A stretch of 30,718 nucleotides of DNA from Carex sylvatica. Its lineage: Eukaryota > Streptophyta > Magnoliopsida > Poales > Cyperaceae. The notes beneath the pieces are model-generated. The model worked only from the letters and a program-made list of their open reading frames with translations, was not told where the DNA came from and did no database searches. Shown here in pieces: positions 20,566 through 30,718 of this stretch (its first letter is position 1; every line of letters starts with the position of its first letter). The position numbers were made by a program, and so were the translations under genes. The DNA is taken from positions 1-30,718 of the forward strand of contig CAXKVR010000819.1 in the NCBI GenBank assembly GCA_964058845.1, written 5' to 3'.

Positions 20566-20908
20566 TAGGATGTTCGTAAACTTATCAAATTTTTGACGAG
20601 ATTAACTTCAAAACTTATCAAATTAGTTTAAAAAAAACGAATCCAAACCATTAAAACCGATCTACTTTACAAGTGATACATTTACATGTTATTCAAATTA
20701 ATTTAGTATGAAGTCATGCAGATAAAAAATAATGAAAATAAACATATCTAATTTTCTTTTTACTGCTTAATTTTATATTAAGATAATTCAAAAAATTATA
20801 AATTTAATAGATATATATATTATTTTTGAAATACAAATCAAATTTAACAGTTAAAATTTTTTATTTCAAATTAATTCAGTAAATTTTGAAGAATTCACAA
20901 CCCCTCAG
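20566..20908. other. Intergenic, includes a small dispersed repeat
   Basis: Bases 20660-20695 resemble the reverse complement of 14530-14565. Otherwise AT-rich with nothing recognised. Confidence 0.5.
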
Positions 20909-21072
20909 GTTACCTCATTGAGTACAATTGAATCGGACGGTTCAAAAGTGTTCATTTAAAATTGGCACGAATTTCAAAGCACAAATAACATCGCCCCTTA
21001 CGTCATTCTGAGCCGGCACCGGCTGAAAGTAAATCTGGGCCGTTCATTTCAATTGTGTTGAGTGAGGTACCT
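20909..21072. repeat. Inverted repeat upstream of the BAR/SH3 gene
   Basis: GGTTACCTCATTGAGTACAATTGAA (20910 onward) is inverted against TTCAATTGTGTTGAGTGAGGTACC (21050-21072), and a GACGGTTC/GGCCGTTC word pairs inside. Further related words follow in direct orientation: ACCTGGGAGGATACGGATTT (21069) and ACCTCAGAGGATATGGATT (21304), and a GAACGGCCGTGATTCAAAAG near 21272. This is probably a MITE or nested MITEs within the promoter-proximal 500 bp. Confidence 0.6.
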
Positions 21073-21370
21073 GGGAGGATACGGATTTTATTTAAACCTT
21101 TGAGACGCTCCTCATTCTCTGAACATTTTGAAATCAGGGATCGGGACATCGGGAAATTAGTATCCCCTAAGGTAACAAAAATATCTCTGTTTCAATCTGG
21201 ACTGTTCGACACGATTATTAAAGCGTCCACATGCGTTCCACCTCGGATCGGATTAATCCAGATTCCGATCGAACGGCCGTGATTCAAAAGGAAACATTGT
21301 GTTACCTCAGAGGATATGGATTCGATGATTGCTCTTCAACGAACAACTCATTCTCTTTCCAAAGTACCAA

Positions 21371-21404
21371 AAGAGAGAGAGAGAGAGTAGATAAATTATA
21401 AATA
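21371..21404 (+). promoter_or_regulatory. GA-repeat and TATA box of the BAR/SH3 gene
   Basis: An (AG)n tract at 21371-21388 is followed by TATAAATA at 21397-21404. This puts transcription start near 21430 and leaves a short leader before the ATG at 21464. GA/CT tracts near the start site are common in plant core promoters. Confidence 0.65.
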
Positions 21405-21463
21405 GGAACTCGGATCTCACCTCTCTCTTTTACAGTTTTACTCGAGATCTCGACAATTCAACA

Positions 21464-24400
21464 ATGGAGTCACTGCGAAGACAAGCCTCTAAGCTCAGAG
21501 AACAAGTCGCCAGACAGCAACAGGCATCTCTCCTTTACTCGATCTATCTTAATTTCCCTATCAATCATTAAATGCTTCTTTGATTTGACACCCCTATAAT
21601 TGGGAAGTGTAGCTATCAAAATTTCTGATCCTAATTTAAACAGGCTGTTCTTAAACAATTTGGTGGATATGGAGCCTATGACAATTTGTTTACTGATGAA
21701 TCAGAAATACATCAACATCAGAGATTAGAGAAGCTATTCACATCTACCAGGACTGCTAAGGTCTCCATTAAATCTTTTCTCTTATCACTTTTGCATTTAT
21801 AGGTATTTAATTATTTATAATATAATGATGATTTTTTTTTTTTTTTTTTTTTGTAAATTTTCAGCATTTTCAGCGGGACATAGTTCGTGGTGTGGAAGGA
21901 TACATTGTAACAGGATTCAAGCAGGTTGAAACAGGTATGGTATGAAAATGTTTTCATTGGTGGAATTTATGGTTTATGTTATTATTATGGGATTAAAATC
22001 ATTTATGTAGGAAATAAATTGGCTGAGGAAAGCAAGAAATATGGTGCTGAGAACACGTGTACCAGTGGTAGTACTCTATCAAAAGCTGCTATGTGTTTTT
22101 CCAAAGCACGGTTTCAGATAGAGAAGGATCGAAGAGAAATGCTCAGCTCCCTTGGCCAGGTTTTTTTTTTCTTTCTATTTCAGATGAGGTCAAATGGGTA
22201 ACATGATCAATAGTAGGTTTTCTTGGAGTTTATTATGAGTGATATTATATATATATATATATATATTGAGTTTGAATGTATGACAGGTGGCGGAGACACT
22301 GAGAGCAATGGTGATGGGTGCACCTCTTGAGGATGCGCGCCACCTGGCACAGAGATATGACCGCATTCGCCAAGAGGCCGAAGCTCAGGTTTGTCTCACT
22401 ATATCAGTTTTTTGGCATGCCTGTGTATACCGGTTGGTACTGTTTTGGTACCAGTCATGGCCAGTGGTCTGATCTTTTCCAATTCTTTTATTCTAATCGA
22501 GTGAGAATTCTGTTCGTTTTACGACTTCATTTGAGAATTACATATCAAGTCCGGCCATATTGCCATTAAACCACATTTTTAGTATGGGGTTATACTAATC
22601 TACGAATATCATACATAAGTTATGTACACTTGTGTTAATTGTCCAATGCATGGCAAGTGCCATGCTCTGATGCTCTAATTCATCATATATACAAATCTAT
22701 GTTATCTTGATATGGAAAATTAGCTCCTGTAACCAAATCTGCTATGGATACGCCTATGATTCGCAAACATATACATATCAGATATGCTAGATGGTGAATC
22801 TAATATATACTATTTAATTTTAGCCGGATACTATTAAAGATACTACCTAATTCTCTAAGTGCGGAGCCCTTGTATTTATAGAGAGGTATCCAGATCAAGG
22901 GAGTAAAACAGTTGTTGTGGGACTAAAGTAATTCCAATTGGAATGAAAAGTGGACCGAACCCTGGTAATATACTCTCCAATTATATAATGAAATAGTAAT
23001 AACTTTGCTTTTCACTTCTAACTGAGCTCATCCTCAAAGCTAAGCTTTTGCAGTGCCATTGATTTTCAAAAGTCAAAAATAAAAAATTTACATTACAGTC
23101 CTTGTAAAAAAATATATATCTTTATCCTTTTTCTATCCCGTTATTGAATTAACACATTTGTAATATTATCCATTAATAAAATTGAATTTTTTTTTCTTTC
23201 TTAAATCGTGCCTCCTAATATTCTCTTTAGTTAATCAAGCCATTGATACATATGTACAATTGTACTTTATTAACCTTAAACCATTGATTTCCATACTTCT
23301 GATTTGTTTATTTTCATACTTCTATTTGGAAAAATTAAAATTTTATTTTATTGACAGTATATAGTTTCCTTGTGGAGGAATAATAAAATCCACAATATGT
23401 ATGTAGGAATATCATATCCTAAGTTTTTGTAAACATGCTGTATTTCTGTATCCATATTATATCAAATACGATACTCATATCCGTGGAGCATAACTAAAAA
23501 TTAATACAACATTTCTCGGACTAGGGCTGAATATTATTCGATTCATTTGCAAAAGGCTCAAAATATTGTTAGGATAGTTTGATTGTAAAAGTATATCCTG
23601 CTGCATCTTCACACTTTTGTCCCCAACTATTACAAGTGTTTATCATATACTCCTATTTTAAATTTAGGAGATAATGTGTACTCTGGGTCTCAAAATTTAT
23701 CTCATGAGGAGATTCAAAAGAAAGTATTTTAAAAAAAAGCTTATTGCCAATTTGGTCATCTTTTGCTTAATTCAAGTTTCTACAGGTGTTAACCCAATAT
23801 TTTTTTTTACTGCAATATAACATGAATAATTAAATCACTTTTGAACAGGCTGTAGAAGTCTCAAAACGGCAAATGAGAGCAAGAGAATCGCCTGGAAATA
23901 GCGATATATATTCAAAATTAGAAATGGCTGAGTCAAAACTTGGAGAACTGAAGTCAAACATGGGGCGTTTAGGCAAGGAAGCGGTTCTGGCCATGGCTGC
24001 TGTAGAAGCCGACCAACAGAGCACCACTTTAGAGAAACTCATCACTGTGGTATCAACTGTTTTTATCAAAACTTTTGGGTTTTGTTTTTACTAAATTACA
24101 GAAAAGGTCCTAGTTTAACACCATGTCACATTTTGATTCCTGAACACTCTACTTTTGGTTGAAGTGTCATTGGAAAAATAGTAAATAGTAATCAAGTGAT
24201 GCATTGTTAATGCGGTATACACTCTCTTTTTTTGTTGACTAATATATGTGCGATGCTAGGGATGACAGCTGATTTTGGAACCATAACAGTTGTTTGAAAA
24301 TTGAGGGAATTTTGTAATTTGATCTAGCTTTTATCAGGAAAATATTTATGAGGGGGTTTATTTGTCAGTTTATGGTTTATTTGCCTCAGACAGTTGAGAA

Positions 24401-26458
24401 AACAAAATAAAAAATAAAGATGGAAAGAAAAAGTCAGAGGTAGATTTCCAGCGATTTCAGCAAGGACCACCTATGTGGGCCCAACCTTCTTTTATATTTT
24501 TATTTTTTCATATATTTTTGCTGAGGTTGTGCAAATCAGACAGCATCATATAATAACTTTCAGACTTGGTTTTCTTATGTATCTACACACCACAATGTGC
24601 CATTATGAAGTCTGACATGATTTTTGACAAACAAATTTGTTTGTGAAGGTCGAATGCGAGCGAGCATACCACCAGAATGCGCTACAGATTCTTGAGCAAC
24701 TTGAAAAAGAGGTACTTTAACCTTTTTAAATTGTGTATTCTGTACTTTCAAGTTAGTTCCATTTTGCTTCTATTGCAAAAGAAGGGTTTTTGACAAGCTC
24801 CAAGAATTTGCAGTATATGTCATAAAGAGAAAACAACCCAACCTTAAAATATATGTCATAAAAGTGTTTTACGACTTGTTTAAGTCGGTCTTTACTTCTA
24901 TATTCTTAAATTTGAATTTAAATACTGGGCCAGGCTTCAATGCACATGTGTCAAAGTGATATAGTTGAGTTGAGATGAAGAATTGTAGGTTAATTTAGAT
25001 ACTTTTGTTACCTTGACCTGTTTGGAGTTTTAAGCAAAGGAAACAAAGTTTGTGGGATGTTGGATATAGAGACGACTTGTATGGGCTTACCTTGACCTGT
25101 TTGGATGCTGAGCTGTTTTTCCTTATTGTTAGTGCTTGGGGTGTAATTTGTAAAAAAATGAAATAAATGAAAAAAACAGTGTGTCACCAAGAAGCCTACT
25201 TTTGTTTTCCAGATGGTTTCAGAGCGTCAGAGAATTGAGGGGGCCCCACGGCCAGGACTGCTGGATTCAGCGACACCTCCTCTCTCTTATGAAGAAGTCA
25301 ATGGGGTGTCTGCAAGTGCGACTATTGGTCAAGCAATCAAAACCATGGAATACTACTTAGCTGAGGTTATACATTGGCGTTAAATTTTTAAAAGACCCCC
25401 CTAGCTCTTCATTTTTTGGATTTTGTTGGAGAACTTCACAGAATGTCCTCTGCTGTTACTTTTGTTTAGTACTGTTAGTTTTATTCATTAGTAATCTTAG
25501 CTATAACAGAACGACAGTATCAACCACAGTTATAAAACATATATTAGCGTTTTCGTTAAAAACTTGTTACTAACAATATTGCATCAATGAACCTTGAAAT
25601 AGATGTCTATAATTATACTATTGTCACATCTCATTCCTGATCATATTGTTAAAAAAAAAAAAAAAAACCCATTGTTTTTAGGAGATTTGAGGGACCTATT
25701 TTTAAATTTTGTCGACAACAGGATTTTTGCATTTCATTGATAATTTAGTGCCTTTCTTCAGTTTTCTTTTAATTTATTGAAATTTGCACTTGTACTGAGA
25801 GGTAATGCTTTATCTAGTTTTATATATTCTTTTCCTTAGGCCATTCAATCATACCAAGCTGAGAGCGATGTGGAGCTTAATTTGTCTATTGGTGACTTCT
25901 TGGTTGTGCGCAAGGTACTGTTTTTTGTGTTTTGATTAAAAAAAAAATGAACAGACTTGATCAATTCGATTTAGAATTTAGGGGGCCCTTTTTATGAATC
26001 TGGCCCTTTTTATGAAGCAGGTGATACCAATCTTATTTTGCAAACAACACAAGTTGTTCAGGACAAAGCCATAGTCTTCTTAATATTGTCAAAATTTTCC
26101 CTTTTTTTTAAAATTTTGATAGAGGCTGGTCCCTCTTTTTTTTTTTTTTTTTTTTCAGTTCACATTCTTTGTTGATCTTTAACTTGCTGTGTTTTTTTTT
26201 GCAAATTACCCAACAAGGCTGGTACTGGTACTTGTTGCAAAGGCAAATCTCTAAAATTTCAGACCTTGCAAAATTCCTTTTTATGATATGCACTTTAAAG
26301 CACCAGTGGTTCAACTGATATTTTGTATGGTTATTTTTTAGTTATCAAGCAATGGCTGGGCCGAAGGGGAATGTCGAGGAAAAGCTGGCTGGTTCCCTTT
26401 TGACTACATTGAAAGACGCGAGCGTGTTCTTGCCAGTAAAATCACTCATACACTGTAG
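21464..26458 (+). CDS. SH3P2: BAR and SH3 domain protein, SH3P2-like (368 aa, 10 exons)
   Basis: Exons: 21464-21523, 21644-21760, 21865-21934, 22011-22159, 22287-22388, 23849-24049, 24649-24711, 25213-25365, 25840-25914, 26342-26458. They total 1107 bp in frame, giving 368 residues, the length I recall for Arabidopsis SH3P2. The start context AACAATGGA is favourable. The N-terminus (KLREQVARQQQAVLKQFG) and VRGVEGYIVTG, EDARHLAQRYDRIRQEAEAQ and ERAYHQNALQILEQLEKEM segments are family hallmarks of the BAR-like region. The SH3 domain is at about residues 301-357, with conserved Trp336, Pro349 and Tyr352 and a degenerate ALYDY motif (AIQSY). Known for the family: binds membranes and phosphoinositides and acts with clathrin, dynamin-related proteins, ATG8 and ubiquitin/ESCRT cargo. 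Assignment to SH3P2 rather than P1 or P3 rests on length and wording. Intron 1 has a GC donor. Confidence 0.95.
22389..23848 (+). other. Intron 5 of the BAR/SH3 gene (1460 bp)
   Basis: The largest intron of the gene, AT-rich, with no exon-like segment or bounded element recognised. Short plus-strand ORFs in it (for example 23182-23364) are T-rich translations. Confidence 0.8.
24050..24648 (+). other. Intron 6 of the BAR/SH3 gene
   Basis: 599 bp. Nothing recognised. Confidence 0.8.
24712..25212 (+). other. Intron 7 of the BAR/SH3 gene, with a 19-bp direct repeat
   Basis: TTACCTTGACCTGTTTGGA occurs at 25008-25026 and again at 25087-25105, 79 bp apart. This is a small local duplication; otherwise nothing. 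Confidence 0.75.
25366..25839 (+). other. Intron 8 of the BAR/SH3 gene
   Basis: 474 bp with a poly-A tract at 25651-25667. Nothing else recognised. Confidence 0.8.
25915..26341 (+). other. Intron 9 of the BAR/SH3 gene
   Basis: 427 bp, with poly-T tracts at 26103-26110 and 26137-26156. Nothing else recognised. Confidence 0.8.
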
Positions 26459-27133
26459 AAATAATCACTCAAAAACAAGTTTTGCTTTATTTTGGTTCCG
26501 AAACATGGTCAATTTTTATTCTTTGAGGGCTTTCTCGGCCTTGGTTAGAGAAGCTAGGTTGTTGAATAAGTTTTTTGCATATATACTGTCTGAAAAGTTT
26601 GTATTTTGTGATGTTTGTATAGATTTATTGATTCTTTCAACGGATGCTTCATTACTAATTTGTAGCTGGTTCCTTACTTTCTGTGAAGTTTTTCATTTGA
26701 TTTGGTTACATATTTTTAAGGGTTACGGGTTTTAAAGATTAATTCGATTATATTAACAATTATTAAAATTAATTTCTAATTATAAAATACAACATGTTTT
26801 TAATGTGATTTAGAGCGTATGTAAATTATGCATATAAAAAAATGATGAAACTTGATGTAAATTTTACAGCGGATCAGAACTTGAACTTTGACAAAGAAAA
26901 ATAATCTATAAGATGACTACTATGTTTATAACTTTTTCTTAAATATTTTTGAGATTGTCATTTGTCAATTTAATTCTGTAGCAATGGATTTGAAGTTTTG
27001 AACTTTTATTTTAAATTCAGCTTGTGTAATCATTTAGAAATAAGGAATGAAGTGCAATCACTTATAAATTCAAAGCACAGCTGCTTGGGTTGAGTTTGAA
27101 CGTCACTAGAACTTTAACGAAATAATCAAGAAA
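26459..27133 (+). other. 3' UTR and flank of the BAR/SH3 gene
   Basis: T-rich 3' UTR, probably ending before 26.8 kb. No canonical AATAAA was seen close to the stop. The ORF at 26352-26735 is an out-of-frame shadow. Beyond that, AT-rich intergenic DNA. Confidence 0.5.
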
Positions 27134-27495
27134 CCCCAACCGTGCAATCATAGATATTCAATCTACAAATTCTAAATGACACTTTATGTAGATAAGTCAA
27201 CAAGCCTTTCTATTTTGAAAGTTTGGATGGGTACACAAGAAATTTTCCCTAAAGATGAAGTGTCCAAACAACCCTTGCTGTATGCATTACAGCATGAATT
27301 AAGCTTCAGTTTTTCTCAATCTTATCCCAACTGACCTCATTATGCCAAAGAAAATGCAAATTCGACAACAAATGGGGGGAATTTTCTCAAACTGGTACAA
27401 TGCTATGGAAAAATAGGACACTTAGTTTAAAAGAAAAAAAAGGTTGCATCTAAAAAGGCTCTCAATTACGAAAAGACAACACATGAAAATTTACA
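27134..27495 (+). repeat. Direct duplication, copy 1
   Basis: About 360 bp, highly similar to 28311-28685. The shared run of about 50 bp starting GTGTCCAAACAACCCTTGCT (about 27260) looks identical, and similarity continues through ACTGACCTCATTATGCCAAAGAAAAT and CAATTACGAAAAGACAACA. Copy 1 lacks CTTTTCCAG and a roughly 20-bp piece near 27415 that copy 2 has. Confidence 0.9.
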
Positions 27496-28310
27496 TGTTC
27501 TAATGGAACTTGAAACTACCAGTCCCCAAGGGCCTGCTCATTGTAGTGCTGTTTCCTCAACCTACTGGTAGTCATTCTCAGGTAATCAACATGATTTCAT
27601 AAATCATAAATGAATTGTGTATTACCGAGTTCCATTTATAAATTCAATTTGATAAATATCTGCTGACAAAATTGATAGCAATCAAGTTAACAAAAGGGTG
27701 GGTTGGACATCACCGAAAGCTGAATAGAAATTAGTAGCAATGGGTGCAGTTGGGTTTACTACTGGTCAGGTTGAAGCCATGTTCTTATTAGCTCGGATAG
27801 AAGGGAGTGAATATTATTAGCATCCATATGTTTCTAATAATTCTTATAGAAAAACTAGCAGATATATATGAGTTCAGGTCGGATCCAACCAACTGAACAA
27901 TCAAGACATTGATTTGTAGTTTGTACCAAACTGTAGGTTGACAAATGTTGAAGTGCCTCGTTGGTAGAAAAGAACAAAGAACAATACATAAAGTCTAAGT
28001 TAGGAAATACATGTATAAGTACACTAACAGGGATCAACATCGGCTGACAGTAATAAAAAAACAGCACATATAACAGATGCACTTTATCAGCGGTTTAGCT
28101 GCGAATTTGAAGGCCATTTTTCTGAAACAAAAAGAAAAGGTTAGTAACTTTCTTTAAAATGCTAACATTACTAAAGATCAAATTTACTACTGACACACAG
28201 AGGCAAACTACAAGTAGGTATCAGCTTCAACAAATGGCAATTAAGGCCCCGAGAAACCTCAATTATGTCCAATCAATGCAAGTAGCACAAATTTACCCAA
28301 CGCTACCACT
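27496..28310. other. Sequence between the duplicated copies
   Basis: No conserved gene was recognised. On the minus strand a T-rich tract and TTTCAG precede AAAAATGGCCTTCAAATTCGCAGC (28123 down to about 28090), a plausible splice acceptor. The frame reads KNGLQIRS-stop, or from the internal ATG a 27-residue peptide. It could be an alternative terminal exon or chance. Confidence 0.4.
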
Positions 28311-28685
28311 TACCCCAATTTGCAATCATAGATATTCAATTTTCGACTACAAACCAAAATTACAAAATCTAAATGACACTATCTGTAGTTATGTTAACAA
28401 GCCTTTCTATAACGATTAAGTGTCCAAACAACCCTTGCTGTATGCATTACAGCATGAATTAAGCTTCAGCTTTTCCAGCTTTTCTCAATCTATCCCAACT
28501 GACCTCATTATGCCAAAGAAAATACAAATTCAACAACAAAAAGAGGGAGTTTTCTCAAACTGGTACAATGCTTTGGAAACAATACCATTCCTTTTCAAGG
28601 ACACACTTAATTTAAAAGAAAAAAGGTTGTACCTAAAAAGGTTCCCAATTACGAAAAGACAACAGACTTTATCCACATGAAAATA
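28311..28685 (+). repeat. Direct duplication, copy 2 (next to the DUF493 3' end)
   Basis: Counterpart of 27134-27495, ending about 50 bp from the stop codon of the minus-strand DUF493 gene. It therefore probably contains that gene's 3' UTR. The plus ORFs at 28159-28419 and 28420-28680 are repeat-derived, with no recognisable protein. Confidence 0.9.
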
Positions 28686-28734
28686 CTTCGGATTCCATCA
28701 AGATGTATATTTACACCAATGCTTAAATCGTTCT

Positions 28735-30507
28735 CTACAAAAAGTACTTCATTCTGTCATCTCTTTTCATGGCATTGTAAACTGCCTGGACCTGGTAATA
28801 AATGCATGCATCCAATCAAGTGATATTGTAATTATAAAAATGATTTTCTTGAAAACACAATTTTTGGCAACTTCTGAATACTGTGGCAATAAGATTTAGA
28901 AAATAAAAATATCATCCTTTATGACAGTTCCCTTTTTTCTTTGAGACATTTGACATTCAAACATTTTCTCTTTCATTGCTTTATTAGATCAAAGAAGTGG
29001 TACCTGCTCACTGGAAATGACACGGATTGGTCCAATATTGACAGAGACATATTTGCCCCTTTCTGATAGCCTTCGAGACACCCTACCCTGATATACGTAA
29101 AAAGCAGCCATGCAATTAGAATGAAACTAAGGGTTATTTGAAAAACCAAACTTTCAAAAGTTGATGCACATTAGAAAGTTATGTAGAAAACAGAAATATA
29201 ATAATGGTTCGACAGTATGAGGGGAAAGACACCTCAGGGATTGGTTCTTGAAGGACTGATTCAACAGCTACCACCATTGATTGCACAAAATCATCACCTC
29301 CACTACCGATGGCAGTAAATCCTCTTACTGTTGGATATGAGTTTACCTGTTGGTCGATTGTGAATATCTCTTTTAAGTAACTATTCAATGATTAAAGTAT
29401 AGGATGTTAAGAAACTAAATAATAACTCGCGAACATGATTCCTCAAGTTTTGTGCAATTCCTGTTCCATTGTCTCAACGATCAATATCGTCTATATTGTA
29501 ATAACATATACTAATTGGACTGAAATGATTAACCCCCATACTGTTTACTAATGGTCTCCACTATTGATCCCCATGGGGGTTGTTCGGCAACAACAGATTA
29601 AAGCTTCCTTAAGGCCTAATCTGCTTCCTTTAACTTTTTTAGCCGCTTAATTATGCCGAACACCGGTTCCTTGGTGTGGATTAAGATCACCTCCTTTAGT
29701 TTTTTTTTGCCCGGATCTTAATCCTCTACCCAGACCTTAAGGCACTTTTACCTCCTCCTTTAGCTTCCTTCGCTTTCATCCACGGATTAAGACAACCAAA
29801 CATCAGTTCCTTAGCACTCCTTAAGCTCTTCATCCTTCACTCTTAATCCGCTCTTGCCGAATGGGTTCCATACTTTTAAAGATACCAAATTCAAGCAATG
29901 AAGAAAGCATGTGATTCGAATCTTTGCTAAAGTTGATCCCCAAACAATAACTCATGGCACCAAGGGATACTAGTGCATTAAAGCATATTGATATAATTTA
30001 GTGCAAATAAAAAATATACCTTCTTGTCAAGAGCTATCCATTCGTTCGTAGAATCATCAGCCACAGTACCACCTATTATGACATTTGTAGTTTGTGCGAC
30101 CCTTCCTTCCGACTTGGACACCTCTGAATTTAACCATAAATTATCAGAATCTTTTTTTTTTTTTTTTCCATTTCAAACAAATGTTTAAAATAGATCTTGA
30201 AACCTGACCCTAGCACTACAAGTACCTAATTCACTCAATTAACCACTAAAATCTCAACGTAAAGCTAAAATTCTAGAAAATTTGTACACATTTCACCTGA
30301 AATTGCTTTCAGCACGGCCTCCTGGGGTGGGTCCTGCTCGTCAGAGGAAGCGGGATGTGAATCGCCATGGCTGCATCGCAACGGAAAGAAGGGGCTCTGG
30401 CGCGGAACCCTAACTCTACTCGGAGGAGCGGATAGGTATTGGACGGAGGAGCGCCTGCATTCAGAGAGAAGTACAGAGGAGTAGCGAACGAGGGTTCGAG
30501 TCGCCAT
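28735..30507 (-). CDS. DUF493 / YbeD-like organelle-targeted protein (189 aa, 5 exons)
   Basis: Exons on the minus strand: 30507-30297, 30123-30020, 29346-29233, 29087-29004, 28791-28735. They total 570 bp in frame with GT-AG introns. The start context AGCCATGGC is strong. Residues 1 to about 50 are Arg/Ser-rich with almost no acidic residues, fitting a plastid or mitochondrial transit peptide. Residues 71-105 (EVSKSEGRVAQTTNVIIGG and following) form a plant-specific linker. Residues 106-189 are the DUF493 domain: YPTVRGFTAIGSGGDDFVQS, a long helix, RGKYVSVNIGPIRVISSEQV and a C-terminal MKRDDRMKYFL. The bacterial relative YbeD has a ferredoxin-like, ACT-like fold and is often encoded near lipoate genes; its biochemical role is unsettled. 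The plant role is unknown to me. Confidence 0.92.
29347..30019 (-). other. Intron 2 of the DUF493 gene, hosting a MITE-like element
   Basis: 673 bp between the exon ending ALDKK and the exon starting VNSYPTVRG. About 300 bp of it is the element at 29571-29868. Confidence 0.8.
29571..29868. mobile_element. MITE-like element in DUF493 intron 2
   Basis: The left end GGGGGTTGTTCGGCAA and the right end TTGCCGAATGGGTTCC are imperfect inverted repeats. The interior is CT-rich on the plus strand, with many GGATTAAG/CTTAATCC and CCTTTAGC/CCTTAAGG words in both orientations, a base composition unlike the rest of the intron. No clear target duplication was resolved. Confidence 0.6.
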
Positions 30508-30718
30508 GGCTGATATTTTTCTTTCGTGAGAGGTAAAGAAGAGATGAGAGAGTGAGAGACGCTTTCTGTGCTTCCTTCTATTTCAATCCTTTTTTCAGAT
30601 TCTCTGTAACGTGTGTGTACACATCTCATTTTCTAATGAGTCGTCGCCACATATCCAATTTGGAAAACTATGCTCCACTTCTATTGGCGTTTTAGCTATA
30701 GGGTCAAAACGGATCGTA
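30508..30718 (-). promoter_or_regulatory. 5' leader and promoter-proximal region of the DUF493 gene
   Basis: A CT-rich leader (CTCTCACTCTCTCATCTC on the minus strand) precedes the ATG. Upstream ATGs occur at 30629 and 30624. The first opens a 106-codon frame (30629-30309) overlapping exon 1 out of frame; the second gives a 9-codon uORF. Whether they are transcribed depends on the start site. A CCAAT word lies near 30680. No clear TATA box. Confidence 0.4.

Noticed and set aside
26352..26735. 127-codon ORF at the end of the BAR/SH3 gene
   Set aside because: Out of frame with the conserved SH3 exon (26342-26458) and running into the 3' UTR.
28159..28680. Two adjacent 86-codon plus-strand ORFs
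   Set aside because: Much of this span lies in the direct duplication. The frame is not maintained in the other copy and the products have no recognisable features.
1..30718. CRISPR array, operon or prokaryotic defence system
   Set aside because: The window is clearly plant nuclear DNA with spliced genes, and no regularly spaced identical repeats with unique spacers were seen.

Overview
This window is nuclear DNA from a flowering plant, most likely a eudicot. The evidence is AT-rich sequence, genes split into many short exons by GT-AG introns, three proteins with plant-type architectures, and abundant small non-autonomous DNA transposons (MITEs). I cannot name the species. No tRNA, rRNA, CRISPR array or bacterial-type operon was seen.

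Three conserved genes were reconstructed exon by exon, and each model has a continuous reading frame. (1) Positions 1-7331, plus strand: the 3' 23 exons (917 codons visible) of a KIN-7-class kinesin with an N-terminal motor, long coiled coils and a C-terminal RING finger. The start lies upstream of the window. A likely 3'-UTR intron follows at 7347-7929. (2) Positions 21464-26458, plus strand: a complete 10-exon gene for a 368-residue BAR/SH3 protein of the plant SH3P2 type, acting in endocytosis and autophagy. Its first intron appears to use a GC donor. (3) Positions 28735-30507, minus strand: a complete 5-exon gene for a 189-residue organelle-targeted DUF493 (YbeD-like) protein. Genes 2 and 3 converge tail to tail. 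The three genes share no obvious pathway.

From 8.2 to 21.3 kb the window is a gene-poor, rearranged repeat region. It holds a dispersed repeat in two pieces whose order is swapped between copies, and a cluster of eight ATGGCGT/ACGCCAT heptamers. Three exon-like relics lie on the minus strand. At least four members of one fold-back MITE family are present, two with 9-bp flanking duplications of the Mutator-like type.

The centre of this region (13.4-17.7 kb) is a large inverted structure. Two small, unrecognised helical ORFs face each other, followed by 3' flanks that are clearly inverted copies of one another. The flanks look much better conserved than the ORFs, which is the least explained feature here.

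The last part (26.5-28.7 kb) carries a direct duplication of about 370 bp next to the 3' end of the DUF493 gene. hAT-type MITEs sit in a kinesin intron and in its 3'-UTR intron, and another MITE-like insertion lies in intron 2 of the DUF493 gene.
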